From Betaproteobacteria bacterium (lineage in GTDB: Bacteria; Pseudomonadota; Gammaproteobacteria; Burkholderiales; Burkholderiaceae): a DNA stretch of 6,796 nt. The DNA lies in assembly GCA_015654605.1 (NCBI GenBank), contig JAATGO010000017.1, positions 1 to 6,796 of the forward strand. Direction: 5' to 3'. The position numbers and the translations under genes are program-made. Below are positions 1 to 6,296 of the stretch, piece after piece. The first letter of the stretch is position 1. Every line of letters begins with the position of its first letter. Under the pieces are notes generated by a model. It was not told the origin of the DNA, did not search any database, and was given only the letters and a program-made list of their open reading frames with translations.

Positions 1-257
1 CCGGCGTGCTGCTTGCCGTGGCACGCATCTCTGGGGAGACTGCACCTTTATTATTTACGGCATTGAATAATCAGTTTTTGAGTACGAACATGAATCGTCC
101 GATTGCCAATTTGCCAGTTGTTATCAACCAGTTTGCCATGAGCCCTTATGATAATTGGGTAGCATTGGCATGGGGTGGCGCATTACTGATTACACTGAGT
201 GTGTTACTACTCAATATTTTATCTCGTACTCTATTCAGTCAAAAGTTACCAGGTTAA
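1..257 (+). CDS. pstA: Phosphate ABC transporter permease PstA (C-terminal fragment)
   Basis: This is the last 84 codons of PstA, one of the two inner-membrane permease subunits of the high-affinity phosphate importer PstSCAB. The 5' end lies outside the window; the first complete codon is at position 3 and the TAA stop is at 255-257. The fragment carries the conserved PstA end: an [12 protein letters not shown] stretch near fragment residues 10-21, the [16 protein letters not shown] segment, and a final hydrophobic membrane helix (about residues 55-72) followed by a short polar tail. The stop overlaps the A of an ATG at 257 (TAATG), so translation is probably coupled to pstB. The identification rests on these family-typical stretches and on the downstream pstB. 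The GTG at position 6 is an internal codon, not a start. Confidence 0.95.
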   Translation, partial: GVLLAVARISGETAPLLFTALNNQFLSTNMNRPIANLPVVINQFAMSPYDNWVALAWGGALLITLSVLLLNILSRTLFSQKLPG

Positions 258-274
258 TGGAAAAGATAAATAAT

Positions 275-1060
275 ATGACTATGCAAAAAATGGCAGGTGT
301 AGAACAAAAGATGACACTTGATGTTTCTCACCTGAATTTTTACTACGGCACTTTTCAGGGATTGAAAAATATTAATTTACCTATTTTCGAGAGAAAGGTC
401 ACTGCATTCATAGGGCCTTCTGGATGTGGAAAGTCGACTTTGTTACGTACGTTTAATCGCATGTATGACTTATATCCTGGTCAGCGTGCGGAAGGAAATA
501 TCATCTATGCCGGTAGCAATATTCTGGATCCTAGGCAAGATCTAAATATGTTACGCGCTAAAATCGGTATGGTATTTCAGAAGCCGACACCATTTCCAAT
601 GTCGATTTACGACAATATCGCTTTTGGCATCCGTTTATATGAAAATCTTCCTAAGGGGGAAATGGATGAGCGTGTGGAGTGGGCATTGAACAAGGCCGCT
701 TTGTGGGAAGAGGTCAAGGATAAATTGAATAAGAGTGGACTGTCACTGTCCGGAGGACAGCAGCAAAGACTTTGTATTGCACGTGGTGTGGCAGTGAAAC
801 CGGAAGTCCTTTTGCTTGATGAGCCGACCTCTGCTTTGGATCCAATTTCCACAGCCAAAGTAGAGGAATTAATAGAGAACCTCAAGAACGATTACACCAT
901 TGCGATTGTGACGCACAACATGCAACAAGCTGCGCGTTGCTCCGATTACACCGCTTACATGTATTTGGGCGAGTTGGTTGAGTTTGGGGAAACAGATCAG
1001 ATTTTCATGAATCCGGGGCGGAAGGAAACGCAAGATTACATTACCGGACGTTTTGGATGA
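275..1060 (+). CDS. pstB: Phosphate ABC transporter ATP-binding protein PstB
   Basis: PstB is the cytoplasmic ATPase that powers phosphate import through PstC-PstA. The 261-residue product has every ABC ATPase motif: Walker [10 protein letters not shown] (47-55), Q-loop Q102 followed by the PstB-typical [12 protein letters not shown] stretch, signature LSGGQQQR (158-165), Walker B ending LLLDE (179-183), D-loop SALD (186-189) and switch histidine H214. The C-terminus DYITGRFG is nearly the same as in Escherichia coli PstB, whose length (257 residues) is also close. The start is uncertain. In-frame ATGs occur at 257, 275, 281, 290 and 311. I chose 275 because it gives a family-like length and lies downstream of a purine-rich GGAAAAGA stretch (259-266). 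The ATG at 257 overlaps the pstA stop and is a good alternative, adding six residues. In this genetic setting PstB also takes part in phosphate signalling to PhoR through PhoU. Confidence 0.96.
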   Translation: MTMQKMAGVEQKMTLDVSHLNFYYGTFQGLKNINLPIFERKVTAFIGPSGCGKSTLLRTFNRMYDLYPGQRAEGNIIYAGSNILDPRQDLNMLRAKIGMVFQKPTPFPMSIYDNIAFGIRLYENLPKGEMDERVEWALNKAALWEEVKDKLNKSGLSLSGGQQQRLCIARGVAVKPEVLLLDEPTSALDPISTAKVEELIENLKNDYTIAIVTHNMQQAARCSDYTAYMYLGELVEFGETDQIFMNPGRKETQDYITGRFG

Positions 1061-1097
1061 AAAACAACGTGAATAGTCAACATTTCAAGGAGTCAAT

Positions 1098-1796
1098 ATG
1101 ACAGGAGATCACTCATCCAGACAATATGATGCAGATTTAGAAACCATACGTTCGAGTGTCTTGGCGATGGGGGGAATAGTCGAACGCCAGTTTCAGGATG
1201 CGATTACTGCGTTTCGTACTGGCGATGTGGAATTAGCGACGCGAGTGATGAAAGATGATGAAAGTGTCAATCGGCAGGAAGTTGATCTTGACGAAGCCTG
1301 TAGTCATCTGATTGTGCGCCGGCAGCCAACTGCCAATGATTTGCGCACAGTGATGGCGACGATTAAAATTATTACTGATCTGGAGCGCATTGGTGATGAG
1401 GCCAGCAAGATTGCACGTATTGCCATTCACTTGCATAAGCGTGGGATTGGCTTGACAGATCACTATGAAACGGTGCGTGTGATCGCAGAGGATGCTTCTG
1501 ATATGTTGCGTAGCGCGTTGGATGCTTTTGCACGTTTGGATGAAAAGCAGGCAGTTACGTTGATTGCGCAGGACGTCAATATCGATCATGGTTTTCGTTC
1601 TATTACGCGTAATCTGGTGACGTTCATGATGGAAGATCCGCGCACGATTTCAGCATCCATTGATACGATGTGGGTAGCGAAAGCCATTGAACGTATCGGC
1701 GATCACGCCAAAAATATTGCTGAATATGTTATCTATGTGGTGGGGGGGAAGGATATTCGACATAGAGAATTTTTTCCTAGCCAGGAAAGCAAATGA
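1098..1796 (+). CDS. phoU: Phosphate signalling protein PhoU
   Basis: PhoU is a soluble, all-helical protein that links the Pst transporter to the PhoR kinase and keeps the pho response off when phosphate is plentiful. The 232-residue product is close to the family length and shows the two-fold internal repeat of the family. Each half holds a metal-binding-type helix: DLERIGDEASKIAR at 94-107 and AIERIGDHAKNIAEYV at 196-211. The start is well supported: an AAGGAG ribosome binding site at 1087-1092 lies 5 nt before the ATG. The gap after pstB is 37 nt with no terminator, so the genes are probably cotranscribed. A small perfect hairpin lies inside the last codons (see 1773-1788). I see no truncation or missing key residues. 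Confidence 0.97.
   Translation: MTGDHSSRQYDADLETIRSSVLAMGGIVERQFQDAITAFRTGDVELATRVMKDDESVNRQEVDLDEACSHLIVRRQPTANDLRTVMATIKIITDLERIGDEASKIARIAIHLHKRGIGLTDHYETVRVIAEDASDMLRSALDAFARLDEKQAVTLIAQDVNIDHGFRSITRNLVTFMMEDPRTISASIDTMWVAKAIERIGDHAKNIAEYVIYVVGGKDIRHREFFPSQESK
1773..1788 (+). other. Small stem-loop at the 3' end of phoU
   Basis: TTTCCT (1773-1778) and AGGAAA (1783-1788) form a perfect 6-bp stem around the tetraloop AGCC. It overlaps the last phoU codons. No T-run follows it on the + strand, so it is not an intrinsic terminator for the operon. It could affect mRNA stability or be chance. Confidence 0.3.
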
Positions 1797-1832
1797 GCAT
1801 AGTGGCAACCACCGCGCACCGGCATATATCGC

Positions 1833-1868
1833 ATATATTGTTGCTATACCGCCGCAACATGAATATAT
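1833..1868 (+). repeat. Bulged inverted repeat in the phoU-phoB gap
   Basis: ATATAT (1833-1838) plus TGTTGC (1839-1844) can pair with GCAACA (1854-1859) plus ATATAT (1863-1868). This gives 12 pairs with a 3-nt bulge (TGA, 1860-1862) and a 9-nt loop. A second GCAAC at 1805-1809 can compete for the same GTTGC. No T-run follows, so it is not a standard terminator. The repeat sits in the largest gap inside the pho operon, 100 bp, where a change in expression between phoU and phoBR could be set. The function is inferred only from position. Confidence 0.4.
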
Positions 1869-1869
1869 A
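1841..1869 (+). promoter_or_regulatory. Candidate internal sigma70-type promoter for phoBR
   Basis: TTGCTA (1841-1846) resembles a -35 box and TATATA (1864-1869) a -10 box, with a 17-nt spacer. They lie about 30 nt before the phoB start, so the region could give basal phoBR expression independent of the pst promoter. The AT-rich tract makes chance matches easy, and the site overlaps the inverted repeat at 1833-1868. I see no convincing Pho box here. Confidence 0.3.
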
Positions 1870-1896
1870 TAACGTCTTGCTCAAGCATTGGTTAAC

Positions 1897-2574
1897 ATGA
1901 CTACTATCCTGATAGTTGAAGATGAACCTTCCATTGCTGAATTGATTGCATTTACTCTCAAACGGGCAGGCTGGTCCAGTGTCATTGTGTCAAATACAGC
2001 TGCGGCATGGGACTTTGTGCAGCGTCGCACGCCACCATTGGTATTGCTGGATTGGATGCTATCTGATCGCAGTGGCTTGCATCTTCTTTCACGTATTCGA
2101 GGCGAGCGTCAATTACAGAAAATTTCTGTCATCATGCTAACAGCCAAAAGCATGGAAGAGGATAAAGTGGCTGGTCTTGATAATGGCGCAGACGATTACA
2201 TTACTAAACCCTTTTCTCCACGTGAACTGACTGCACGCATCAGGGCATTGCTTCGTCGCAACAGTCCGGATCATTCTCAGGAAGAAATTGTTGTTGGTTC
2301 AGTGGTATTGAATCCAGCCAGTTGTTCCGTTATGCACAACGGTGTGAGAGTTGATATTGGACATGCAGAGTACAAATTATTAAAATTTTTTCTCTCTTAT
2401 CCAGAGAGGGTATTTTCTCGAAGCCAATTATTGGATAGAGTGTGGGGGGACCACGTCGTTATAGAGGAACGTACTGTGGATGTTCATGTACTGCGGTTGC
2501 GAAAAGCCTTATGCGATGCTGGATATCTCATTAAGACCGTACGTAGTGTAGGCTACATGCTTTCTACAAAATAA
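1897..2574 (+). CDS. phoB: Phosphate regulon response regulator PhoB
   Basis: PhoB is the OmpR/PhoB-family transcription factor that binds Pho boxes when phosphorylated by PhoR. The 225-residue product has an N-terminal receiver domain (about 2-120) with acidic pocket E8-D9, phospho-acceptor D52 in LLDWML, T82 and K104 (KPFSPREL). A C-terminal winged helix (about 128-225) follows, with the recognition helix near RTVDVHVLRLRKAL (192-205) and the closing TVRSVGYML hairpin. I start at the ATG at 1897, which gives the usual MTTILIVEDEP beginning; a TTG at 1888 would add three residues. No strong ribosome binding site is visible. Residue 56, after LDWML, is Ser where PhoB proteins usually have Pro; this is probably tolerated. 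The gene is 12 nt upstream of its partner phoR. Identification as PhoB rather than another OmpR-type regulator rests on both sequence and context. Confidence 0.95.
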   Translation: MTTILIVEDEPSIAELIAFTLKRAGWSSVIVSNTAAAWDFVQRRTPPLVLLDWMLSDRSGLHLLSRIRGERQLQKISVIMLTAKSMEEDKVAGLDNGADDYITKPFSPRELTARIRALLRRNSPDHSQEEIVVGSVVLNPASCSVMHNGVRVDIGHAEYKLLKFFLSYPERVFSRSQLLDRVWGDHVVIEERTVDVHVLRLRKALCDAGYLIKTVRSVGYMLSTK

Positions 2575-2586
2575 TTTATCGGACTC

Positions 2587-3879
2587 ATGAACCCACAATT
2601 GTTGTTTTGGATTCCTGTGGCCTTACGGTACCTGGTGGGAGCCTTCGCTGTTGGCATCGTCTGGTATTTTTTTGGCATGATCACAGGATTGTCAGTCGCC
2701 TTATTATTGCTGGCATTATTAACATTTTCCCAATTATATTATCTGTATCGCTTAGGAACATGGCTGGAAGATCCAGTGGATTCCAGGCAGCCTCATGGTT
2801 GGGGTGCATGGACAGATATTTTTGCGCATTTATATCGGTTGTTACGCGATGAGGAGAGAAGTCGAGCCGACCTGACAGAGTGGTTGGCTCGATTCCGGCA
2901 AGCGATGGGTCTATTGCCTGATGGCGTCGTCATTATGGACGATGTGCTGTTTCTTGAGTGGTGTAATGCTGCGGCACAAAACCATTTGGGTTTGCAATTG
3001 GATCGTGATAAGGGGATGCGTGTGACTAACCTTATTCGTCAGCCTGCATTTATTGACTATATTATTCTGGGACGTTATGAGTCGCCTTTGACAATCAGTG
3101 TCCAGGAACGCAAGCTGATTGTGCAAATCATCCCCTTTGAAAATCGGCGGCAGATTCTTGTTACACATGACGTTACGGAGTCTGATCGCATTGATATGAT
3201 GCGACGTGACTTTATTGCGAATGCCTCCCATGAATTGCGTACACCATTAACTGTGATTAATGGTTTTTTGGAAATTGCCCTAGCGCAACCTGATTTGGAT
3301 TCGACTGTCCGTATCGAGCATCTGAAATTGATGGTGGAGCAGGGGCATCGCATGCAGAATCTAATTGATGACATGCTGACATTAACCAGATTGGAATCTA
3401 TTGATTATCCTTTGCGCACGGAACATGTCCACATACGCCCTTTATTGGAAGCGTTGTTACAAGAGGCGCAGGCGTTGTCTCAGGGGCACCATACACTGAC
3501 ACTTAGTGTTTCTGGGCCGGATATTTATGGTAGCGTGGATGAAATCCGTAGTGCATTCAGTAATCTGGTATCGAATGCTGTGCGTTATACGCCACAGGAT
3601 GGCACTATTTTTCTATGTTGGGAACGTAACGAGCATGGTGTTCAATTTACGGTACGAGATACAGGAATTGGTATCAGTCCGGAACATATGACTCGTTTGA
3701 CAGAGCGGTTCTATCGGGTTGATAAAAGTCGCTCGAGAGAAACGCAGGGAACTGGACTTGGATTGGCAATTGTTCGTCATGTACTATTGCGCCATCGTGC
3801 CACATTGACGATTGATTCTAAACCGGGACAGGGTAGTACGTTTACGGTGCTGTTTCCAGCGGATGCTATGATTGAGTAA
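2587..3879 (+). CDS. phoR: Phosphate regulon sensor histidine kinase PhoR
   Basis: PhoR is the inner-membrane histidine kinase/phosphatase that controls PhoB. At 430 residues it matches the E. coli protein in length (431). The N-terminus has two closely spaced hydrophobic helices (about 10-30 and 34-54) with almost no periplasmic loop, as expected for a sensor that takes its signal from Pst-PhoU and not from a ligand outside the cell. A PAS-like region follows (about 100-195). The HisKA domain has the phosphorylated histidine H215 in FIANASHELRTPL. The ATPase domain shows N-box N326/N330, G1 DTGIGI (358-363), an F-box around F375 and G2 GTGLGL (388-393). The start ATG lies 12 nt after the phoB stop with only a weak ribosome binding site, so translation may depend on coupling to phoB. 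No terminator hairpin is evident in the 79 nt that follow before the convergent LysR gene. Confidence 0.95.
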   Translation: MNPQLLFWIPVALRYLVGAFAVGIVWYFFGMITGLSVALLLLALLTFSQLYYLYRLGTWLEDPVDSRQPHGWGAWTDIFAHLYRLLRDEERSRADLTEWLARFRQAMGLLPDGVVIMDDVLFLEWCNAAAQNHLGLQLDRDKGMRVTNLIRQPAFIDYIILGRYESPLTISVQERKLIVQIIPFENRRQILVTHDVTESDRIDMMRRDFIANASHELRTPLTVINGFLEIALAQPDLDSTVRIEHLKLMVEQGHRMQNLIDDMLTLTRLESIDYPLRTEHVHIRPLLEALLQEAQALSQGHHTLTLSVSGPDIYGSVDEIRSAFSNLVSNAVRYTPQDGTIFLCWERNEHGVQFTVRDTGIGISPEHMTRLTERFYRVDKSRSRETQGTGLGLAIVRHVLLRHRATLTIDSKPGQGSTFTVLFPADAMIE

Positions 3880-3958
3880 AGAGAAGTGAGGAGAGGTGAA
3901 AGCGACGTAACTAAGGAATAATATCTATGGAGAGGGCTGATGATGCCGAGTGTGTGCG

Positions 3959-4816
3959 TTATATCCGCGCCAGAAATCTTTCACATAGCCAGGTTCCAGC
4001 CTGACCAAGACCGTGGTGGCGCGACCAGATGGCATGCACCTGAATCTTTTTAGGCCAGCCATTCAGCGCCATTTCTACTAAATTAGCTGCGCCAAAGCGT
4101 CGTACGATCCACCGTGGCAACTCCGCCCAACCAAAACCAAGCTCTGTCATCTCCAGTAAGATCAAGTAACTTGATGAGGACCAGTTTAATCCATTCTGGT
4201 GTCGGTCATTTCTATATGTATTCAGTTTTAGCTCGCGTGTAGCACGTAACACTTCTTCTGTGATCGGCATTATTTGTGCCAAGGGATGGCTTTTACTCAC
4301 ATATAGACCGATTTCTGATTGTTCGGCAATGGTTTCAAAATTAATATCAGAGGGATAGCTGGATTGTGCAGCGACCAGTGCCAGTTGCGCGCGACCAGAC
4401 TGTACTAACGCGACAGCATCGTCATCTTCAGCAATGAGGCATTCCAGCATGAGGTCGGGATAGCGTTGTTCTAGCTTGCTCAGATTTTTTTCAAAGACGT
4501 CAGATTGGTAAGTATCGGACAATGCAAAGCTTAACCGTGCTTCCAGTCCGGTCGATAACTGTTGAGCGGAGCGGTTAAGCCGGTCATTCGCCTGTAGCAC
4601 TTGTTGAGCATGTACCAGTAATGCGGTACCTTGTTCGGTGAGTGTAGGGCGACGTGTCTGACGGTTAAACAACGTTACTCTCAGATCAATTTCCAGATTG
4701 GCGATGGCTTCGCTCACTGTGGATTGCTGTTTGTTGAGTGCTCGTGCAGCAGCAGAGAATGAGCCAAGAGTTGCTGCTTTGACAAACATGGTGAGCGCAT
4801 CAAGAGAATGGTTCAT
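3959..4816 (-). CDS. LysR-family transcriptional regulator, probably of the adjacent PACE gene
   Basis: The 285-residue protein has the LysR layout. The N-terminal winged helix-turn-helix (about 1-60) includes the typical FVKAATLGSFSAAARALNKQ helix pair and the LFNRQTRRPTLTEQG wing, then a linker helix, then an effector-binding domain (about 90-285). It is slightly shorter than the usual 300 or so residues but complete at both ends. The gene is transcribed divergently from a PACE-family efflux gene across 105 bp. LysR regulators are often found beside PACE genes; AceR controls aceI in Acinetobacter baumannii. The effector is unknown; a cationic biocide or polyamine-like ligand would be a guess from that precedent. 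No clear Shine-Dalgarno is seen before the ATG. It ends convergently with phoR and does not appear to belong to the phosphate operon. Confidence 0.93.
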   Translation of the reverse strand: MNHSLDALTMFVKAATLGSFSAAARALNKQQSTVSEAIANLEIDLRVTLFNRQTRRPTLTEQGTALLVHAQQVLQANDRLNRSAQQLSTGLEARLSFALSDTYQSDVFEKNLSKLEQRYPDLMLECLIAEDDDAVALVQSGRAQLALVAAQSSYPSDINFETIAEQSEIGLYVSKSHPLAQIMPITEEVLRATRELKLNTYRNDRHQNGLNWSSSSYLILLEMTELGFGWAELPRWIVRRFGAANLVEMALNGWPKKIQVHAIWSRHHGLGQAGTWLCERFLARI

Positions 4817-4835
4817 ATCGGTTATTTCGATGGTT

Positions 4836-4846
4836 ATTAATTTAAT
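4836..4846. promoter_or_regulatory. AT-rich dyad, candidate LysR-type binding half-site region
   Basis: ATTAA (4836-4840) and TTAAT (4842-4846) form a perfect dyad around T4841 in the divergent LysR-PACE intergenic region. The T-N11-A type sites of LysR regulators are often AT-rich dyads autoregulating the divergent promoter, and the position fits. AT-rich dyads also arise easily by chance. On the - strand, TAGAAT (4850-4845) overlaps it and could be the -10 box of the regulator gene, 28 nt before its ATG. Confidence 0.3.
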
Positions 4847-4864
4847 TCTATCATTTTATCCGGG

Positions 4865-4870
4865 CATAAT
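4865..4870 (+). promoter_or_regulatory. Candidate -10 box for the PACE gene
   Basis: CATAAT matches the sigma70 -10 consensus at five of six positions and would give a leader of about 45 nt. No good -35 box lies 16-18 nt upstream (TTAATT at 4842-4847 is the best). That would suit a promoter needing an activator such as the divergent LysR protein. Confidence 0.35.
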
Positions 4871-4908
4871 CTGCCTTGTTTAAGGGAGGATTGTTTTTCT
4901 TGGGCAGA
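4870..4908. repeat. Inverted repeat in the PACE leader
   Basis: TCTGCC (4870-4875) and GGCAGA (4903-4908) are perfect 6-bp arms separated by 27 nt. The arms start at the end of the candidate -10 box and finish just before the AAGGA ribosome binding site of the PACE gene. It could act in DNA as an operator pair or in RNA as a leader stem that encloses the first copy of the 12-nt direct repeat. Confidence 0.35.
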
Positions 4909-4921
4909 AAGGATTGTTTTT
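4887..4921 (+). repeat. 12-nt direct repeat ending at the PACE start codon
   Basis: AGGATTGTTTTT occurs at 4887-4898 and again at 4910-4921, a period of 23 bp (about two helical turns). The second copy supplies the AGGA ribosome binding site and ends exactly at the ATG at 4922. The first copy sits in a stronger GGGAGGA context but has no in-frame start codon at a suitable distance. It may be a tandem duplication, a pair of regulator sites or a decoy ribosome site. Confidence 0.6.
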
Positions 4922-5383
4922 ATGGTAACGGATAGAACTGTATTAGAACGTTGCGGGCATGCTCTTTTATTTGAGGTATTTGCATTATTTTTGTGCGCAC
5001 CGTTTATTGCTTGGATAACTGGACAGTCTATCGTTCAAGCGGGCATTTTGACATTGCTTATTTCATTGATTGCAATGCTCTGGAATATTGTTTTTAACTC
5101 TGCATTTGACTGGTTTGAGAGACGCCGAGATCGGCAGGATGGTCTGTATTTACGCAAATATCATCGAACGCTTGCCGTGCGTATTCTACATGCATGCACC
5201 TTTGAAATTGGTTTAGTGCTGCTTGTAATTCCCTTGATTGCTTGGTGGTTGCAGATCAGTTTGTTAAAGGCATTTTGGTTTGATATTGGTATGGTGTTAT
5301 TTTTCCTGCCCTATACGTTCGTGTATAACTGGATCTATGACAATGTCCGGGAGCGGGTGTTGAGCAGGCGAAGCATGGAGTGA
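4922..5383 (+). CDS. PACE-family efflux transporter (two bacterial transmembrane pair domains)
   Basis: The 153-residue protein is a small inner-membrane exporter of the proteobacterial antimicrobial compound efflux family, whose founder AceI expels chlorhexidine; other members move acriflavine-type biocides or short diamines. It has four predicted membrane helices (about 14-32, 38-60, 88-109, 116-139) as two tandem repeats. Each repeat opens with the family R-x-x-HA-x-x-FE motif: residues 10-18 (E18) and 87-95 (E95). The acidic residue of the first helix is the known functional position in AceI (E15 there). The helix ends carry WNIVFNSAFDWFERR (54-68) and YTFVYNWIYD (131-140), both family hallmarks. 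The length is normal. The ribosome binding site AGGA at 4910-4913 supports the ATG. It is followed by its own strong terminator, so it is probably monocistronic. The substrate cannot be read from the sequence. Confidence 0.93.
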   Translation: MVTDRTVLERCGHALLFEVFALFLCAPFIAWITGQSIVQAGILTLLISLIAMLWNIVFNSAFDWFERRRDRQDGLYLRKYHRTLAVRILHACTFEIGLVLLVIPLIAWWLQISLLKAFWFDIGMVLFFLPYTFVYNWIYDNVRERVLSRRSME

Positions 5384-5405
5384 TAGTTGGGGTTGTTGAG
5401 TTGGA

Positions 5406-5434
5406 TTTGCATCCATCAATATGGATAACGCAAA
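5406..5434. other. Hairpin between the PACE stop and the terminator
   Basis: TTTGC-ATCCAT (5406-5416) can pair with ATGGAT (5421-5426) and, across an AAC bulge, with GCAAA (5430-5434), closing a CAAT tetraloop. Its last three bases (5432-5434) are also the start of the terminator A-tract, so the two stems overlap slightly. The role is unknown; it may protect the PACE mRNA 3' end. Confidence 0.4.
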
Positions 5435-5473
5435 AATACCTGGAACAAGCCATCCTGTCCCAGGTATTTTTTT
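5432..5473. terminator. Bidirectional intrinsic terminator
   Basis: AAAAATACCTGG (5432-5443) and CCAGGTATTTTT (5460-5471) form a perfect 12-bp stem with a 16-nt loop, and the T-run continues to 5473. ACA/TGT inside the loop can extend the stem. The A-tract on one side and T-tract on the other let it stop transcription from both the PACE gene (+) and the convergent dehydrogenase gene (-), 49 nt after the first and 31 nt after the second. Confidence 0.9.
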
Positions 5474-5503
5474 ATATTTCATCTTCCATCAATGACGGAT
5501 GAA

Positions 5504-6256
5504 TTAGTAAGTGGCGCGTCCGCCAGAAAGATCAAATACGGAAGCGGTGGTAAATGAATTTTCTTCTGATACCAGCCAAGCCACCATGGCAGCAATTTCC
5601 TGAGTTTTCACAAAACGCCCACGGGGAATTTTTGACAGCATATAGTCGATGTGCTGTTGTGTACATTGTTCCAGAATTTTAGTTTGTGCTGCCGCTGGTG
5701 TAATGGCATTGACCGCGATGTTTGTGCTTGCAGTTTCTTTGCCAAGGCTTTTAGTTAATGCAATCAGACCTGCTTTGGCCGCACTGTAGGCCGATGCATT
5801 CGGGTTGCCTTCTTTCCCTGCGATCGAGGCAATATTGACGATGCGGCCATAATTTTGTGTCAGCATACGGGAGATGACTGCTTGATTGACATAGAAAGCA
5901 CCATTCAAGTCGATGTTGATAACACGTTGCCATTCTTCGGGGGCGTAATCAACAACCTGTGCATTTTGTCCAGCGATACCTGCGCTATGCACGAGGATAT
6001 CAATGGATTGGGTAAATTTTTCAGTGGAAGCAATAGCTTGTGTGACGGCAGCTTGATCTGCAATATTGACTGTGACAGTTTCGACGTGGCCAAGTGATTG
6101 GAGTTTGGAGCGTGCATCAGCTAGTGCTGCCGCATCCAGATCCCATAGTACAACGGTGGCTTTGCCTTGCAACAGGCGTTCGGCAATAGCAAAACCAATG
6201 CCTTGTGCACCGCCAGTGACAATAGCATTACGTCCTTGAAAATCATAGTAGTTCAT
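5504..6256 (-). CDS. Short-chain dehydrogenase, probable 2-keto-3-deoxy-sugar-acid 4-dehydrogenase
   Basis: The 250-residue protein is a classical SDR oxidoreductase. It has the nucleotide motif TGGAQGIG (14-21), D39 at the end of the second strand (favours NAD over NADP), and the catalytic set N114, S144, Y157 and K161. The usual NNAG motif reads HSAG (90-93), and the loop after the sixth strand reads NAITPAAAQT, without the common Pro-Gly. The C-terminus FDLSGGRATY and the loop with HIDYMLSKIPRGRF resemble the group that holds 2-keto-3-deoxy-L-fuconate and L-2-keto-3-deoxyrhamnonate dehydrogenases. The upstream FAH-family gene fits: that hydrolase would cleave the diketo product. General databases may call it 3-oxoacyl-ACP reductase. 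Start: ATG at 6256 with GGAG at 6265-6262; a TTG at 6271 is in frame but lies upstream of that site. The substrate is inferred. Confidence 0.85.
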   Translation of the reverse strand: MNYYDFQGRNAIVTGGAQGIGFAIAERLLQGKATVVLWDLDAAALADARSKLQSLGHVETVTVNIADQAAVTQAIASTEKFTQSIDILVHSAGIAGQNAQVVDYAPEEWQRVINIDLNGAFYVNQAVISRMLTQNYGRIVNIASIAGKEGNPNASAYSAAKAGLIALTKSLGKETASTNIAVNAITPAAAQTKILEQCTQQHIDYMLSKIPRGRFVKTQEIAAMVAWLVSEENSFTTASVFDLSGGRATY

Positions 6257-6261
6257 GTCTG

Positions 6262-6265
6262 CTCC
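6262..6265 (-). promoter_or_regulatory. Ribosome binding site that fixes the dehydrogenase start
   Basis: GGAG on the - strand lies 5 nt before the ATG at 6256. This argues against the longer in-frame reading that would begin with TTG at 6271, because that codon lies upstream of the site. Confidence 0.8.
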
Positions 6266-6296
6266 AATCAATTATCGTTATATTTTTTCGCTACTG

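Noticed and set aside
1233..1589. 118-codon open frame antisense to phoU
   Set aside because: It lies wholly inside phoU, has no recognisable domain or ribosome site, and is explained as the complement of a conserved helical protein.
1773..1788. Terminator at the end of phoU
   Set aside because: The 6-bp hairpin has no T-run after it on the + strand and lies before the stop codon; kept only as a minor stem-loop.
1980..1993. Two TGTCA-type repeats (TGTCAT and TGTCAA) resembling a Pho box inside phoB
   Set aside because: They are 8 bp apart, not the 11 bp of a Pho box, and lie inside the receiver-domain coding sequence.
3896..3984. GTGAAAG/CTTTCAC 7-bp inverted repeat spanning the phoR-LysR junction
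   Set aside because: The arms are 75 nt apart, one lies in coding sequence, and there is no T-run; probably chance.
5855..6097. 80-codon open frame opposite the dehydrogenase gene
   Set aside because: It overlaps the intact SDR catalytic region on the other strand and shows no coherent protein features.
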